From a bacterium (GTDB taxonomy: Bacteria > Bdellovibrionota_C > UBA2361 > RFPC01): a DNA stretch of 64,000 bases. Positions 16,098 to 24,724 of this stretch are shown in pieces. The stretch is taken from the NCBI GenBank assembly GCA_030431715.1, contig JAUIIO010000006.1:101022-165021 (forward strand). Direction: 5' to 3'. How positions within the stretch are numbered: the first letter of the stretch is position 1; the number at the start of each line of letters is the position of its first letter. Both the position numbers and the translations under genes were made by a program. Under the pieces are notes generated by a model. The model saw only the letters and a program-made list of their open reading frames with translations. It was not told the origin of the DNA and searched no databases.

Positions 16098-16677
16098 CAG
16101 CTACACTGAAGCTACACTAACAATTGGAGTTGTAAATCTAAGAGTATACGAAGCGATGACAAACCGACATGTTCTGGAAATCCTACTTGATAATCACAGC
16201 TATACCTTCGATGGCAAAAGGTGGTATGACTCAAAATCATTTCAAACCCCGCCTGCAAAGCTCCTGCCACGACTTAATGCTGAGCTCACGTCTATATTGG
16301 CAAAATCAGACGCAGAGATAACTGATTTTGATGAATTAATCTCTGAAAGTCAGAAGGCGCGAAAGTTATCACAACTTACGAGAGCGCTCAATCTTGCGGA
16401 GCAAGCTCTTACAATAAGACCAAATGATTCTTCAGCCATGACACAACTTACTTCCGCACTGCGCAGTCTAAATCGTGCAGAGGAAGCACTTGCTAGAACT
16501 GATGGCATAAAACATAGCAATGCCGCACTATTCACAAGTCGCGCTGCCGCATATTGCGATGTAGAAAAATGGGAAGAGGCAAAGAAAGAGCTATCCAAAG
16601 CACTGGCTATAAATGGTACGCCCGAAACATTTAGTGTCGTACAAAGAATCAAAAGTGCTCGGCCAGATCTTTACTGA
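16060..16677 (+). CDS. TPR-repeat protein, 205 aa
   Basis: A 205-aa protein. Residues about 1-65 form a small beta domain (LEILLDNHSYTFDGKRWYD). The rest is helical and resembles two to three tetratricopeptide repeats (ALNLAEQALTIRPNDSSAM, then KWEEAKKELSKALAINGTPE), a protein-protein interaction scaffold. The start is uncertain: GTG 16060 or ATG 16072, both overlapping the previous gene, neither with a strong ribosome-binding site. It probably forms a two-gene unit with the 15528 gene. Confidence 0.65.
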   Translation: MKLNMREISSAISSYTEATLTIGVVNLRVYEAMTNRHVLEILLDNHSYTFDGKRWYDSKSFQTPPAKLLPRLNAELTSILAKSDAEITDFDELISESQKARKLSQLTRALNLAEQALTIRPNDSSAMTQLTSALRSLNRAEEALARTDGIKHSNAALFTSRAAAYCDVEKWEEAKKELSKALAINGTPETFSVVQRIKSARPDLY

Positions 16678-16984
16678 AGCCTGCCTGAATTACCTGAGGT
16701 TTTTAACCTCACTGGTGCGGAGTTCCTTCAGAATTCAAATTATCCGCAGGAGTCTTTTACTAAAAACTAGCCCCGTACCCTTAAAGTTAAAAAGGATTTT
16801 TCTCTTTCTCGCTATAACAATCGTCCGTGCTGACCGAGAATGACGTGTTTGTGTTAAGTTTGTTTTGTAACATCAGCAGCTTACAAAGAGCCGGAGCAGT
16901 CTTTTTTAACGCCCGGGATCGTATACAATATAATGTACTTTCCCGGTGAGCACTTTAGTATAACTTTCCCGAGTAATATATTTT
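16678..16984. other. Intergenic region with repeat B
   Basis: These 307 bp contain repeat B copy 2 (16705-16758), then an 18-bp segment AGCCCCGTACCCTTAAAG that recurs almost exactly near 22012-22029. A likely leader for the 16985 gene follows. No gene is apparent. Confidence 0.5.
16705..16758. repeat. Interspersed repeat B, copy 2 (long form)
   Basis: AACCTCACTGGTGCGGAG, then TTCCTTCAGAATTCAAATT and ATCCGCAGGAGTCTTTT. The 54-bp long form matches 18463-18515 closely over its whole length, including the ATCCGCAG tail that copies 1 and 4 lack. Confidence 0.75.
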
Positions 16985-18298
16985 ATGCAGACAACGCCCG
17001 AACAAGAAAGCCGTGCGCTAAATGCAATCACCCATTCGCTTCGTGATGTAAGCATGCCTTCACCTCTTGAGTCGTTCAAGAAAGATCACGCAAAAGAGGT
17101 AGTTCGCAGGGTAGCCAATCTACTGCGTCAAGCTGCTCACGACCCATCTGAATGGGGAAATATATACCATGATCAGGAAGTAGCTGCCCTGCTAGAGGCA
17201 GTGGGACAATCACAGGTTTTAAAGCCTTTCAACGAGATTGTATATGGTATCTATACTCACTGCCCTCACCTGCATCCCTTACCAGACTATTTTCCAGACA
17301 CGTATGATGCCTATAAAAAGCTTTGTATCGATAGCAATAGGCCAATTTACAATAGATACAAAGTATTCGCAGCGCTATCTGATCTAATTCAAGGCATCGG
17401 ATTGCACGCATTTCAAAAGAACATGGTAGAGATTTGCCTTCAATATAAAAATGAGGTTAAAAAATTAGATGAACTCAAGACAGAAAAAGACAATCTAGAA
17501 GTATTTGAAAAATTACGGGAAGCAGTAGCACCCTACTGGTTTGACGATGAGGCGTTGAAGGTCCAGCAACAGGGTGAAGATGCGTATCACAACACCGTAA
17601 GAGATCTAGAAGAGTTAAACGTAAAAATACCTGCGCATAGAAATCAGATCGAAGAGTTGTCAGAATACCTCTATCTCCACCGTGAGATCCTTATGATGGC
17701 GCAGGGTGACAAAAATTCACCCCCCTTTGCTCCCATTTTGCGCTGGCCCCATTACTGCTGGCTACAGGGTCAAAGACAAATAGATCCACAGATGTCTGTA
17801 AGCTTTGATGAATTCAAGGCAGCTGTTTTCTTTCTAGAGATGAACAATGATGGTATAGATACGCAACTCTGGCTTTCCGCTATGGCACGTACATACGAAG
17901 AGACTTGCAAGCATGAACATCTCCCGTTGCTTCACACTATACTTCAAATTCATGAGATCTCTTCACCCGGTATAACAGGCATAAGCTCAGAAAAATTCAT
18001 AAAACCGGTGCCGAAAGACTTTCAAGTTCAAGCACCTCGCACCCTGAGCGAGTACTATTGGTTGGCCGGATTTAAAAACTGCCACTACTTATTAAAAGCA
18101 GACCAGAACGAGATCTTCTTTAAAAGCTTAGAAGCCCTGCCGAAAAAAGATATGAAAGAAAGAGGCTACAAAGGGTGGAAGACAAGAAGAAAAAATATTG
18201 TTGCAGAAGAAGGCGGGAAGATTGATTCAGATCCACCAGAATCTGAACGCGGGCAGATCGCATATTTTTCTCATCAGATCGCCGGATTCCTGCGATAA
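16985..18298 (+). CDS. Hypothetical protein, 437 aa
   Basis: I do not recognise this family. It is a soluble, mostly helical 437-aa protein. A coiled coil lies near residues 150-225 (KNEVKKLDELKTEKDNLEVF and the following charged helices). No signal peptide, membrane segment or catalytic motif stands out. The C-terminus is polar (ESERGQIAYFSHQIAGFLR). It stands alone between repeat B copies. Length and composition make the coding call good; the function is open. Confidence 0.65.
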   Translation: MQTTPEQESRALNAITHSLRDVSMPSPLESFKKDHAKEVVRRVANLLRQAAHDPSEWGNIYHDQEVAALLEAVGQSQVLKPFNEIVYGIYTHCPHLHPLPDYFPDTYDAYKKLCIDSNRPIYNRYKVFAALSDLIQGIGLHAFQKNMVEICLQYKNEVKKLDELKTEKDNLEVFEKLREAVAPYWFDDEALKVQQQGEDAYHNTVRDLEELNVKIPAHRNQIEELSEYLYLHREILMMAQGDKNSPPFAPILRWPHYCWLQGQRQIDPQMSVSFDEFKAAVFFLEMNNDGIDTQLWLSAMARTYEETCKHEHLPLLHTILQIHEISSPGITGISSEKFIKPVPKDFQVQAPRTLSEYYWLAGFKNCHYLLKADQNEIFFKSLEALPKKDMKERGYKGWKTRRKNIVAEEGGKIDSDPPESERGQIAYFSHQIAGFLR

Positions 18299-18390
18299 GT
18301 GCCGCTTTTCACACATCTCTCTCTACAACAATCATGGCCTCCGGCTCTTACCAACACACAAAGGCTCTACAATACGAGTACAACACCCTT

Positions 18391-18461
18391 ACTCCTCCAC
18401 CTTCTCAATAACATTCTGAATCTGCGCCAGATAATTCTTAAGCTCAAGCGCCCCACGAGTT
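18391..18461 (-). pseudogene. Duplicated 3' fragment of the winged-helix regulator gene
   Basis: These 71 bp are identical to 15100-15170, the end of the truncated winged-helix gene, in the same orientation. The identity ends where repeat B begins 2 bp later. Only the last residues of the protein would be encoded, so it is inert. Confidence 0.85.
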
Positions 18462-18462
18462 T

Positions 18463-18515
18463 AACCTCGCTGATGCGGGGCTCCTTCAGAATTCAAATTA
18501 TCCGCAGCAGTCTTT
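18463..18515. repeat. Interspersed repeat B, copy 3 (long form)
   Basis: AACCTCGCTGATGCGGGG, CTCCTTCAGAATTC, AAATTATCCGCAGCAGTC. It is sandwiched between the duplicated winged-helix fragment and the hydrolase fragment, so it lies at the junction of two gene remnants. Confidence 0.8.
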
Positions 18516-18521
18516 GCTTTT

Positions 18522-18668
18522 GCCCGCGGGGATGAGCGCGTGCCGGAGTGGTATATGCGGGATATTTTTGAGAAGCAGCGGGTTGGGAATTCTTTTGTTG
18601 AGGTGGTTGGTGTGGAGGGGACGCATTTTGCGTTGCTTAAGAGGAGTGGTGTGGTTCAGGGGGTTGTT
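18522..18668 (+). pseudogene. Alpha/beta-hydrolase C-terminal fragment, copy 1
   Basis: These 147 bp differ from 24869-25015 at about three positions. In the proper frame they encode the segment around ARGDERVPEWY and VEGTHFALLKRSG, the end of a dienelactone-hydrolase-like alpha/beta hydrolase with its catalytic Asp and His. There is no upstream part and no start, so it is a decayed fragment. Confidence 0.75.
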
Positions 18669-18791
18669 AGAACTTTTAGTTAGCTGGGATGCGCCGACCG
18701 TTTTTCTCTCAATGATTACAGGAAACTACAAGAATAGACCTGTCCTTGCAGTAAACCAAAATACTGAAAGAATCTGCCTGTCGTTCAATAC

Positions 18792-19208
18792 TTAATCCGA
18801 GGCGACGCATCTACTTATGACATCGAGACGAAAAGGCTTATCGCTAAGCCCCCGCGCGCTCATTTCATCAAGAGTTGTCCACGTAAGCTTAACCTCATAT
18901 GTTCCCTCATGATGTGGCAACGTGTCCACATGAAAAGCTATTTCACCAGACTCAAATTCAGGTATAGCTTCTCGAATAACATTTATCTTCATACAACGTT
19001 CAATCACCCCGAGTCTGAAAATAGTATTTGGCCCTTCAGCGTCGGCCGCTAGCTCTGATACATAATTGTTTAAGAGCGGCTGTCTCTGCTCGTGAGCGCC
19101 CATACTTGCTGCTATGATAAATTGCTTTACAAACTGCGCCTCTGTTCTCAGAAGACGGGCCTTCTCAACAAACGCTTTCCCGAATACGGCTTCAGCAAGA
19201 ACCATCAT
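18792..19208 (-). CDS. Hypothetical protein, 138 aa
   Basis: I do not recognise this family. The 138-aa soluble protein has a helical first half and a beta-rich second half (FHVDTLPHHEGTYEVKLTW). The ATG at 19208 (or the adjacent one at 19205) follows the purine-rich GGGGAAGG. That ribosome-binding site lies inside a short hairpin (TTCCCC-GCA-GGGGAA, 19216-19230), which might limit translation. It is monocistronic, with no clue to function. Confidence 0.55.
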   Translation of the reverse strand: MMVLAEAVFGKAFVEKARLLRTEAQFVKQFIIAASMGAHEQRQPLLNNYVSELAADAEGPNTIFRLGVIERCMKINVIREAIPEFESGEIAFHVDTLPHHEGTYEVKLTWTTLDEMSARGLSDKPFRLDVISRCVASD

Positions 19209-19472
19209 GCAGCCCTTCCCCGCAGGGGAAAATCCGCTTCGCTAAACGCATCTGTATCAGTCTTACTATCGTGATCAGGTGAAAATTCAGTCATATCTCT
19301 TCAAGTGTAGCACGTAGAACAGACTTACAATAACCGAAGTAACCCGGCTGGAAAGAATGAAAAAACAGCTCCTTACTTTACTAAAATCGTTCTCGCATTC
19401 AAAAATCAGCTTTAATCGGAAACTTCCTCCTGTTCTGAACGAACGAGTAGAAAAGCTTAAGGAGATGCCCCG

Positions 19473-20105
19473 ATGTATGTTGAATTAACATTTACAGATT
19501 CTATCGACGAAGACACGAGAAACGAAATTACCGGACTTACCGGGAATTTAGAAAGTCTGGAGCAACTGCTTGAAGAGTGGTTCTTTAAGCCCAACCAGTC
19601 ACTCCACTTCACACCAGCTGAAGATGATGATGGAAACTTTGCGCCAGAGTTACTCTGTGTTGAATTTATCAAGAATAAGCAAACACAGTGCTATGCGTTC
19701 TTTGAAAAAGAAGACTTTGAAAGTAACTGCCCTGACGTTTTGCCCATATCTGAGTATATTTGCGGCTTCGGCGAGCGGGGTAACATTGAATTAGACGAAG
19801 ATGCTCTTAAGCGTTGGGAAGACTCCCTGGGCTTTACCTTCAGCGAAGCTTTCATGAATAGTATCGGACCACGACATGCTCTCATTCCCTTTATCCTCAC
19901 ATATATCCTCTCTGACGGCGGCTATATCGAACTAGAAAAAGGGCACGAGTCTCACTATGATGAGTGGGACGACCTCACTGAAGACCTTAAAGAGGAAGGA
20001 CTGACACTCTCGGAGATTATCGCAACCCATGCCGGCTACAGATCACCAGAGCCTATTGACGGTATACTTCCGGGCTGGGGCACATTTGCATATTTCAAAG
20101 CCTGA
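19473..20105 (+). CDS. Hypothetical acidic protein, 210 aa
   Basis: A very acidic soluble protein of 210 residues; I do not recognise the family. The ATG is preceded by AAGGAG at a good distance. Acidic stretches occur near residues 48-53 (PAEDDDGN) and 165-180 (HYDEWDDLTEDLKEEG). Such negative charge is common in DNA mimics and in inhibitors of DNA-binding enzymes, but no specific similarity is claimed. It converges on the AbiEii-like gene. Confidence 0.65.
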   Translation: MYVELTFTDSIDEDTRNEITGLTGNLESLEQLLEEWFFKPNQSLHFTPAEDDDGNFAPELLCVEFIKNKQTQCYAFFEKEDFESNCPDVLPISEYICGFGERGNIELDEDALKRWEDSLGFTFSEAFMNSIGPRHALIPFILTYILSDGGYIELEKGHESHYDEWDDLTEDLKEEGLTLSEIIATHAGYRSPEPIDGILPGWGTFAYFKA

Positions 20106-20161
20106 GCACCTATCCATGTTACAAACTCGTCCCGGTGCACTGATTGGTATAGGTCGTGACA

Positions 20162-21076
20162 TTATATTTCCAAAACTTCTCGCAATCTCCTAATCGCCTC
20201 ATTCTTCTTTTGCACATCCATCTTCTGAACATTAAAGAGCTTCCATCTGATAGCCGGGAGATCCCTTACGTGAGAAAACTCTATCATCTTCCATACTGGT
20301 GCGCCCTCAGCGACAGATATGATAAAAGATCGTTCCTCCGGTGATAGTGAATTTTGGAGGTACTCAATTAACCGATCTCTTGCTCTCGTTAGCTCTTCCA
20401 GTGCGATCGGGGATGAAGTCATGCCGAGAAATTCTTTTTGAAATATATCTGATATATCGATAAGATTTGGTCTGAGCAACTCGTCCATTGGCCTATTGCT
20501 ACTCACAAGGTAGATGACAAAAGCCTTTCTCATTTCATCAGTAATGCCGCCATTTTCAAAGAGTATCTTCACATCAAAGAGATCTCTTGGGTGTTGCCTG
20601 TCAAGAGCAGCGCAAAATTTACCGGCGTAGATGTCAGCTTCAGAGAGTCCGGTTATCGTGATAAACTCGCCGAACTGTTCCTGAGCAGTGTGGACGAGAT
20701 CGTACTGCTTAGATGGATATACGCTTCCTCGTAATATCAGGTTTGGCTCTATTTTAATGCTGGCTTCTTTGCTGGCGACGTACAGGCGAGAGATATATTT
20801 AGAGTAATTTGGTGTGTGGCTCTGCACTTTTAGTTTTAAGACGGATCTCAGCCTGTTTGTGATTGAACGTAAAGCTCGATCTATTCCCCGATGAGATGTC
20901 TCACGATCTTCCAGTGGCAAGTACGTGAGATCGATATCTACAGATATTCGAGGAAGATCCTGAATAAACAGATTTATTAATGTACCACCTTTTAGTGCAA
21001 AGGTTTTTTCCTCTGCTATATACGGCAATACTTCAAGGAGAAGTTGCAGTTGTTGTCTGTAATAGGAGCTATCCAT
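20162..21076 (-). CDS. AbiEii/AbiGii-type nucleotidyltransferase toxin
   Basis: This is the toxin of a type IV-style AbiE toxin-antitoxin pair; AbiEii proteins are nucleotidyltransferases that halt growth during phage infection. The 304-aa protein has the fold signature FALKGGTLINLF followed by SVDIDLTYL near residues 30-55, where GG and the DxD supply the active site. It also has the family segment DLFDVKILFENGGI. I chose ATG 21076 (MDSSYYRQQL), which overlaps the AbiEi stop by 8 bp (ATGGATAG). An earlier start at 21148 would overlap the antitoxin much more. Confidence 0.88.
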   Translation of the reverse strand: MDSSYYRQQLQLLLEVLPYIAEEKTFALKGGTLINLFIQDLPRISVDIDLTYLPLEDRETSHRGIDRALRSITNRLRSVLKLKVQSHTPNYSKYISRLYVASKEASIKIEPNLILRGSVYPSKQYDLVHTAQEQFGEFITITGLSEADIYAGKFCAALDRQHPRDLFDVKILFENGGITDEMRKAFVIYLVSSNRPMDELLRPNLIDISDIFQKEFLGMTSSPIALEELTRARDRLIEYLQNSLSPEERSFIISVAEGAPVWKMIEFSHVRDLPAIRWKLFNVQKMDVQKKNEAIRRLREVLEI

Positions 21077-21854
21077 TATGATCCTCTTCAAACAGATGAG
21101 AGGGGGCTGTGATAAGATATTTTGTATATAGCTTATCACCTGTTTCAAGATATCGCTTCCCCGATCCGAGATCTATTTTATTTCTATCGATTCTTTTTAG
21201 CCAAGAAAGCTCGAGCTTATCCGCATAAAGAAGAAAGAGTCGCTTGACCTTCACTGATGTACACGCGATAAGAAGGGCTTCTACGGATGTCGGTCGTAAC
21301 GTTCTGAGATTTTCCATTATCTGTTTACTTTCATGAAAGCTCTCTTCTTTTGGTACGAGGTGTAACATTTCTAACATCGCTCGTTCCTTTGATGAGATCA
21401 GTATCTGATATGCCCCACAGTCATATTTTTCTAATGCTATATCGTACTGATCGCCAAAAAGGTTTCCTGAGTAGTAGTGTGTCTGGTGTTGCCAGGGATA
21501 TTTTTTAAACCAAGTGGGAAGTCTCTCTTTTGATGCGCCGTAAAGGGTGAGCGGGAATGCACCGAGCGAAAGAAAGTGTGCTGAGCCTTTCAGTGTAAGT
21601 GCACCTTTTCCTCCGAGGTGTATTCTTTGGCCCTGCTGATGTTGTATGGCGTAAAGTCCACCTGTCCAATCTACTTTATCGCCGTACCTTGCAACGGCTC
21701 CTGTGCCGATTGATTTGAGCCATCGTTGATTGCGGTAGTGGGTGATAAGGTTATTTCGATAGCCCATGGACTTAAGAGCAGCTACTGTGTATACCGCACC
21801 GTTAGGCCAGGAGTTGATAAGTTGGTTTAGTTTGGTGCTTTCTTTACTAGTCAT
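21069..21854 (-). CDS. AbiEi-type antitoxin/transcriptional regulator
   Basis: A 261-aa AbiEi-like antitoxin, first gene of the pair. It has an N-terminal winged helix (about 1-70, PNGAVYTVAALKSMGYRNN), then the family's C-terminal domain with LYAIQHQQGQRIHLGGKGAL near residue 70. AbiEi proteins repress their own promoter and counteract the AbiEii nucleotidyltransferase without direct binding. The 8-bp overlap with the toxin gene shows coupling. A second, unrelated AbiE-type pair is at 23122-24649. Confidence 0.88.
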   Translation of the reverse strand: MTSKESTKLNQLINSWPNGAVYTVAALKSMGYRNNLITHYRNQRWLKSIGTGAVARYGDKVDWTGGLYAIQHQQGQRIHLGGKGALTLKGSAHFLSLGAFPLTLYGASKERLPTWFKKYPWQHQTHYYSGNLFGDQYDIALEKYDCGAYQILISSKERAMLEMLHLVPKEESFHESKQIMENLRTLRPTSVEALLIACTSVKVKRLFLLYADKLELSWLKRIDRNKIDLGSGKRYLETGDKLYTKYLITAPSHLFEEDHNG

Positions 21855-22201
21855 ATTATCTTTATTTGCATCGTCATAAACTCATAGGTTTATTATAGAC
21901 ATAGTTTAGCTAGTATTGCTAGTTAAATACGCATTGATGCAAACCATATATTGCAAAACACATGTAATTTCGGAATATTACAACTGTCACTGACATATTT
22001 TACTTCAAAGTAGCCCCGTACCTTTAAAGAACAAGAAAAGAGAGGAGCCTGACCTTCTTCTTCCTCTTGCTCTTTCTCTTGCACTTGCACTTCCTCTCCC
22101 TCTTCCTCTCCCCATCCCCCAGCCAACCCAAACCCCGTCAATGTGACCTCCCCTATATATAGAGGGGTAAATTTTTATCCCCATTTATATCAGGAGTGCA
22201 T
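21855..22201. other. Intergenic region with a long pyrimidine-rich tract
   Basis: These 347 bp hold no gene. The notable feature is a strand-asymmetric stretch at about 22052-22130, almost all C and T with a CTTGCACTTGCAC interruption. An 18-bp segment near 22012 repeats one near 16771. A likely promoter or leader for the 22202 gene lies before its AGGAG ribosome-binding site. Confidence 0.45.
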
Positions 22202-22675
22202 ATGAGAAGACCAAAACCACACACATACGAAAACATAGCCTTTGTTTGCATCTCAGAGTGCCCGGAGCAGATCCGCAAAAGTCTGAGTGAATTTGCAGTC
22301 CGCAAGCCCGGACCAAAGATCCCCGGACTCATCATTCAGGATGTACTGTATGAAACTGACTACTTAAATTACATAAAAACCTACCACGATGCTGTCGTCC
22401 ACGGAGACTACTGCGTAAAAATGCTTAGAGACAAGCATGGTGACTATTATCAAAATCCTCCTATCTACCGCATGGAGGACATACTGTACGTACGAATTTC
22501 AGAGTATCCGGTTCAATATCGTGAGAAATTACGTACTGAGATGTACGGCGCAAGGCCAATCATCGAGGGCATGGATCCGCAGGATGCGCTTTATAGTGTT
22601 GATTATGCGGAGTTTTGTTTTCGATTGAGTGGTGAGGATGATGATCGGCCGGTTTTTATAGCGCCTGGTGGGTGA
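22202..22675 (+). CDS. Hypothetical protein with two internal repeats, 157 aa
   Basis: I do not recognise this family. The protein is built from two similar units of about 50 residues: one around residues 12-60 (VCISECPEQIRKSL ... QDVLYETDY) and one around 96-145 (VRISEYPVQYREKL ... QDALYSVDY). They share the pattern I-S-E-x-P-x-Q-x-R-x-x-L and Q-D-x-L-Y-x-x-D-Y. The ATG at 22202 follows AGGAG by 5 nt and is preferred over the in-frame GTG 6 bp upstream. It is soluble and monocistronic. Confidence 0.65.
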   Translation: MRRPKPHTYENIAFVCISECPEQIRKSLSEFAVRKPGPKIPGLIIQDVLYETDYLNYIKTYHDAVVHGDYCVKMLRDKHGDYYQNPPIYRMEDILYVRISEYPVQYREKLRTEMYGARPIIEGMDPQDALYSVDYAEFCFRLSGEDDDRPVFIAPGG

Positions 22676-23121
22676 GGATGAAATATGAATTTTGGGGAAG
22701 ATGTCCCCGAATTTGGGAGACAGCGTCTCCCAAATGATCTGCTCTGTAAATTGCTTTACGCCAGAAAGTGGCCCTGTACCATTTTTCTTAATGGCTGTCT
22801 TTGTAGAGCGATTCTATCTAGTTGAATTTTAATGCTTTTATCTCCTTATTTTGAGATATGGCCATATCTCGAAATAAGGAAATTCTTAGTTCGAGATAAC
22901 GAATTACATAATTTAAAGCTCTAAAATCATTAATTAAATTGATATCTTCTGTACAGAAGCAGCCCCCGCACCTTGTCAGTTGAACCGTTAAAGGAGGTGT
23001 AGCACATTAGGTGCCTGATAATACTATATATATCTCAGTAACACCAAAAAGCATGTTATTATAACTATTCATTATTTAAAGCTATATATTTTTTTTTGAA
23101 TAGTGTAGAATAATAGATAGT
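22676..23121. other. Intergenic region with strong hairpins
   Basis: No gene is apparent in 446 bp. Just after the upstream gene is a perfect hairpin, TTTGGGAGAC-AGC-GTCTCCCAAA (22712-22734), probably terminating it although no T-run follows. It is preceded by a weaker GGGG/CCCC hairpin. The spacerless 38-bp palindrome at 22843-22880 follows, and the last part is AT-rich with runs of T before the HTH gene. Confidence 0.55.
22843..22880. repeat. Spacerless 38-bp palindrome
   Basis: The left arm TCCTTATTTTGAGATATGG meets a right arm that is its complement at 18 of 19 positions, with the remaining pair a G-T. A further partial arm (TTCGAGATAACGAA) follows at about 22890. It is probably an operator for the downstream winged-helix gene or the core of a small mobile repeat. 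Confidence 0.65.
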
Positions 23122-23850
23122 ATGAAAAACGCATTTCCCTTTAAAACTACAGCCTCCAAGCAAAAGCCACATAACATTTTCTCAAAACGTGGAGCGCTCA
23201 TCGTTTATTACCTACTGCAGCAAACTCAAGAAAGCCATTTCAGTATAAACGGAGTAGCTAGAGAGGTAGGTGTCAGTGTCGGTCTAACTCAAAAAGTCAT
23301 CTCTGCATTAGTACACTCTGGAATTGTAGAAGCAAAAGGCCAGCGCACAGCAAAGAAATATAAACTCCGCGATGCCAATAAGCTACTAGCATTGTGGCGA
23401 GATAATTACATTATCACGAACAAATGTAAGTTCTATAACTACCGCTGTGGTTATGACCCTGATGAAGTTCTAAAGATCTTATCAACCAACAAGATAGATG
23501 CAGACATCGTTTTCGCTCTGCATACTGCGTGCCTTGTTTCTGGTTACGAGTTTACTAATCTGAATAAGACAGAGATGTACCTGATGCAAAAGGACAATCG
23601 TGACACGATTGAGAAGCTACTACGATTAGAACCTGTAGACAGAGGCTATGATGTGCTTATCATTGAGCCATATTATGATGCTATCCTTGAGAAACATGCT
23701 CACAATGTAGAAGACAAAAAACTTACCCCGGCCCTCCTAAACTACCTCGACTTATACCACTATCCGCTTAGAGGAAAAGAGCAAGCAGAGCACCTATTAC
23801 GTCGCCATCCAGATCTGAAACATCTTTCTGGGGCTATGAATCATGAATGA
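23122..23850 (+). CDS. AbiEi-like winged-helix antitoxin (type IV toxin-antitoxin)
   Basis: A 242-aa regulator with an N-terminal winged helix (residues about 20-80: RGALIVYYLLQQ, then VAREVGVSVGLTQKVISAL). The C-terminal domain is typical of AbiEi-like antitoxins that lack the longer N-terminus, with YLDLYHYPLRGKEQAEHLL near residues 210-230. It overlaps the next gene by 8 bp. It differs from the AbiEi at 21069-21854, so the window holds two distinct AbiE-type modules. Self-repression through the 22843-22880 palindrome is plausible but inferred. Confidence 0.75.
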   Translation: MKNAFPFKTTASKQKPHNIFSKRGALIVYYLLQQTQESHFSINGVAREVGVSVGLTQKVISALVHSGIVEAKGQRTAKKYKLRDANKLLALWRDNYIITNKCKFYNYRCGYDPDEVLKILSTNKIDADIVFALHTACLVSGYEFTNLNKTEMYLMQKDNRDTIEKLLRLEPVDRGYDVLIIEPYYDAILEKHAHNVEDKKLTPALLNYLDLYHYPLRGKEQAEHLLRRHPDLKHLSGAMNHE

Positions 23851-24649
23851 GGAGCAACTAGAAGAAGTCTTAGATAAACTCAGCGATATCCTTGGTCCAT
23901 ATACTGGTGAACTCGTACTAGGCGGCGGCTTAGCATTAATACTCTATAGATATTACCTTGTTTCCATAGGAGAAACGCATATACATCCGGCATACACTAA
24001 GGATTTTGATTTTATAATCGAGCGTCATCTCACATTATCGGGTGACGATTTACATCAAAGACTAACTAAAGCTTCATTCATTCAAACAACACAATCGCAT
24101 GAAACGCCTCCAGTAGAATCGTATATAGGAACTCTTTCGAACAATGAAATAGCGGTAGAGTTTCTTACTGATAGAAAAAAGAGGCTTGATCCCGATAAAA
24201 ATGTGTTAGTAGCTGGTGTCAGCGCACAGCCTCTATCTTATATCGAGATGAGCCGCGGTGAAGCCATAGAGATTAGAACTAAAAATAGCAAAACTTTCCT
24301 GGTCGTTGCACCAGCAGCATGGATTTTTCATAAAGCACTCACATTTACTCGGCGTAAGAGTCAAGATAAAAGATGTAAAGATCTCTATGGAATCTGGTAC
24401 GCTTCCTCTCAACTCGGCAATGTCTCTCATCAAGCAAATAGCAACTTGATAAATCTCATGAAAAAACAACCTCAATCATGGTCAAAAGACGCACGTAAAA
24501 ACCTTTTGAACTGGACTAAACAAGCTTCTCCATCTAACTGGCAACTTCTAGAAGCGCAAGATCCTGAAAGAGTGCTAACAAAAGAAAAATTTCTTCTACT
24601 CATCGAAGAGATTCTACCGCTTACTAAGAGTGGTCGGCCTATACCTTAG
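23843..24649 (+). CDS. Nucleotidyltransferase, AbiEii-like toxin partner
   Basis: A 268-aa nucleotidyltransferase-fold protein: LVLGGGLALILYRYYL near residues 22-40, then TKDFDFIIERHL near 55-66. GG...DFD is the active-site pattern of the DNA polymerase beta superfamily as used by AbiEii-like toxins. A central segment (LVVAPAAWIFHKALTFTRRK) matches the domain that usually follows. The start overlaps the antitoxin stop (ATGAATGA). The fold call is good; toxicity is inferred from the pairing. Confidence 0.78.
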   Translation: MNEEQLEEVLDKLSDILGPYTGELVLGGGLALILYRYYLVSIGETHIHPAYTKDFDFIIERHLTLSGDDLHQRLTKASFIQTTQSHETPPVESYIGTLSNNEIAVEFLTDRKKRLDPDKNVLVAGVSAQPLSYIEMSRGEAIEIRTKNSKTFLVVAPAAWIFHKALTFTRRKSQDKRCKDLYGIWYASSQLGNVSHQANSNLINLMKKQPQSWSKDARKNLLNWTKQASPSNWQLLEAQDPERVLTKEKFLLLIEEILPLTKSGRPIP

Positions 24650-24724
24650 CGAGCTTAATTAAAGCATAGCTAAATGCTTATGACCCATATCAGCGCCACA
24701 TGAGCCGCCCTCCTCACCCGCTCA

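Larger units (their letters stand above)
18299..18791. other. Mosaic of duplicated gene fragments and repeat B
   Basis: No intact gene. In order it holds a 71-bp exact copy of the winged-helix 3' end (18391-18461), then repeat B copy 3 (18463-18515), then a hydrolase fragment (18522-18668) that is 98% identical to 24869-25015. The parts abut with only a few bases between them, which marks this as a recombination junction. Confidence 0.75.
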
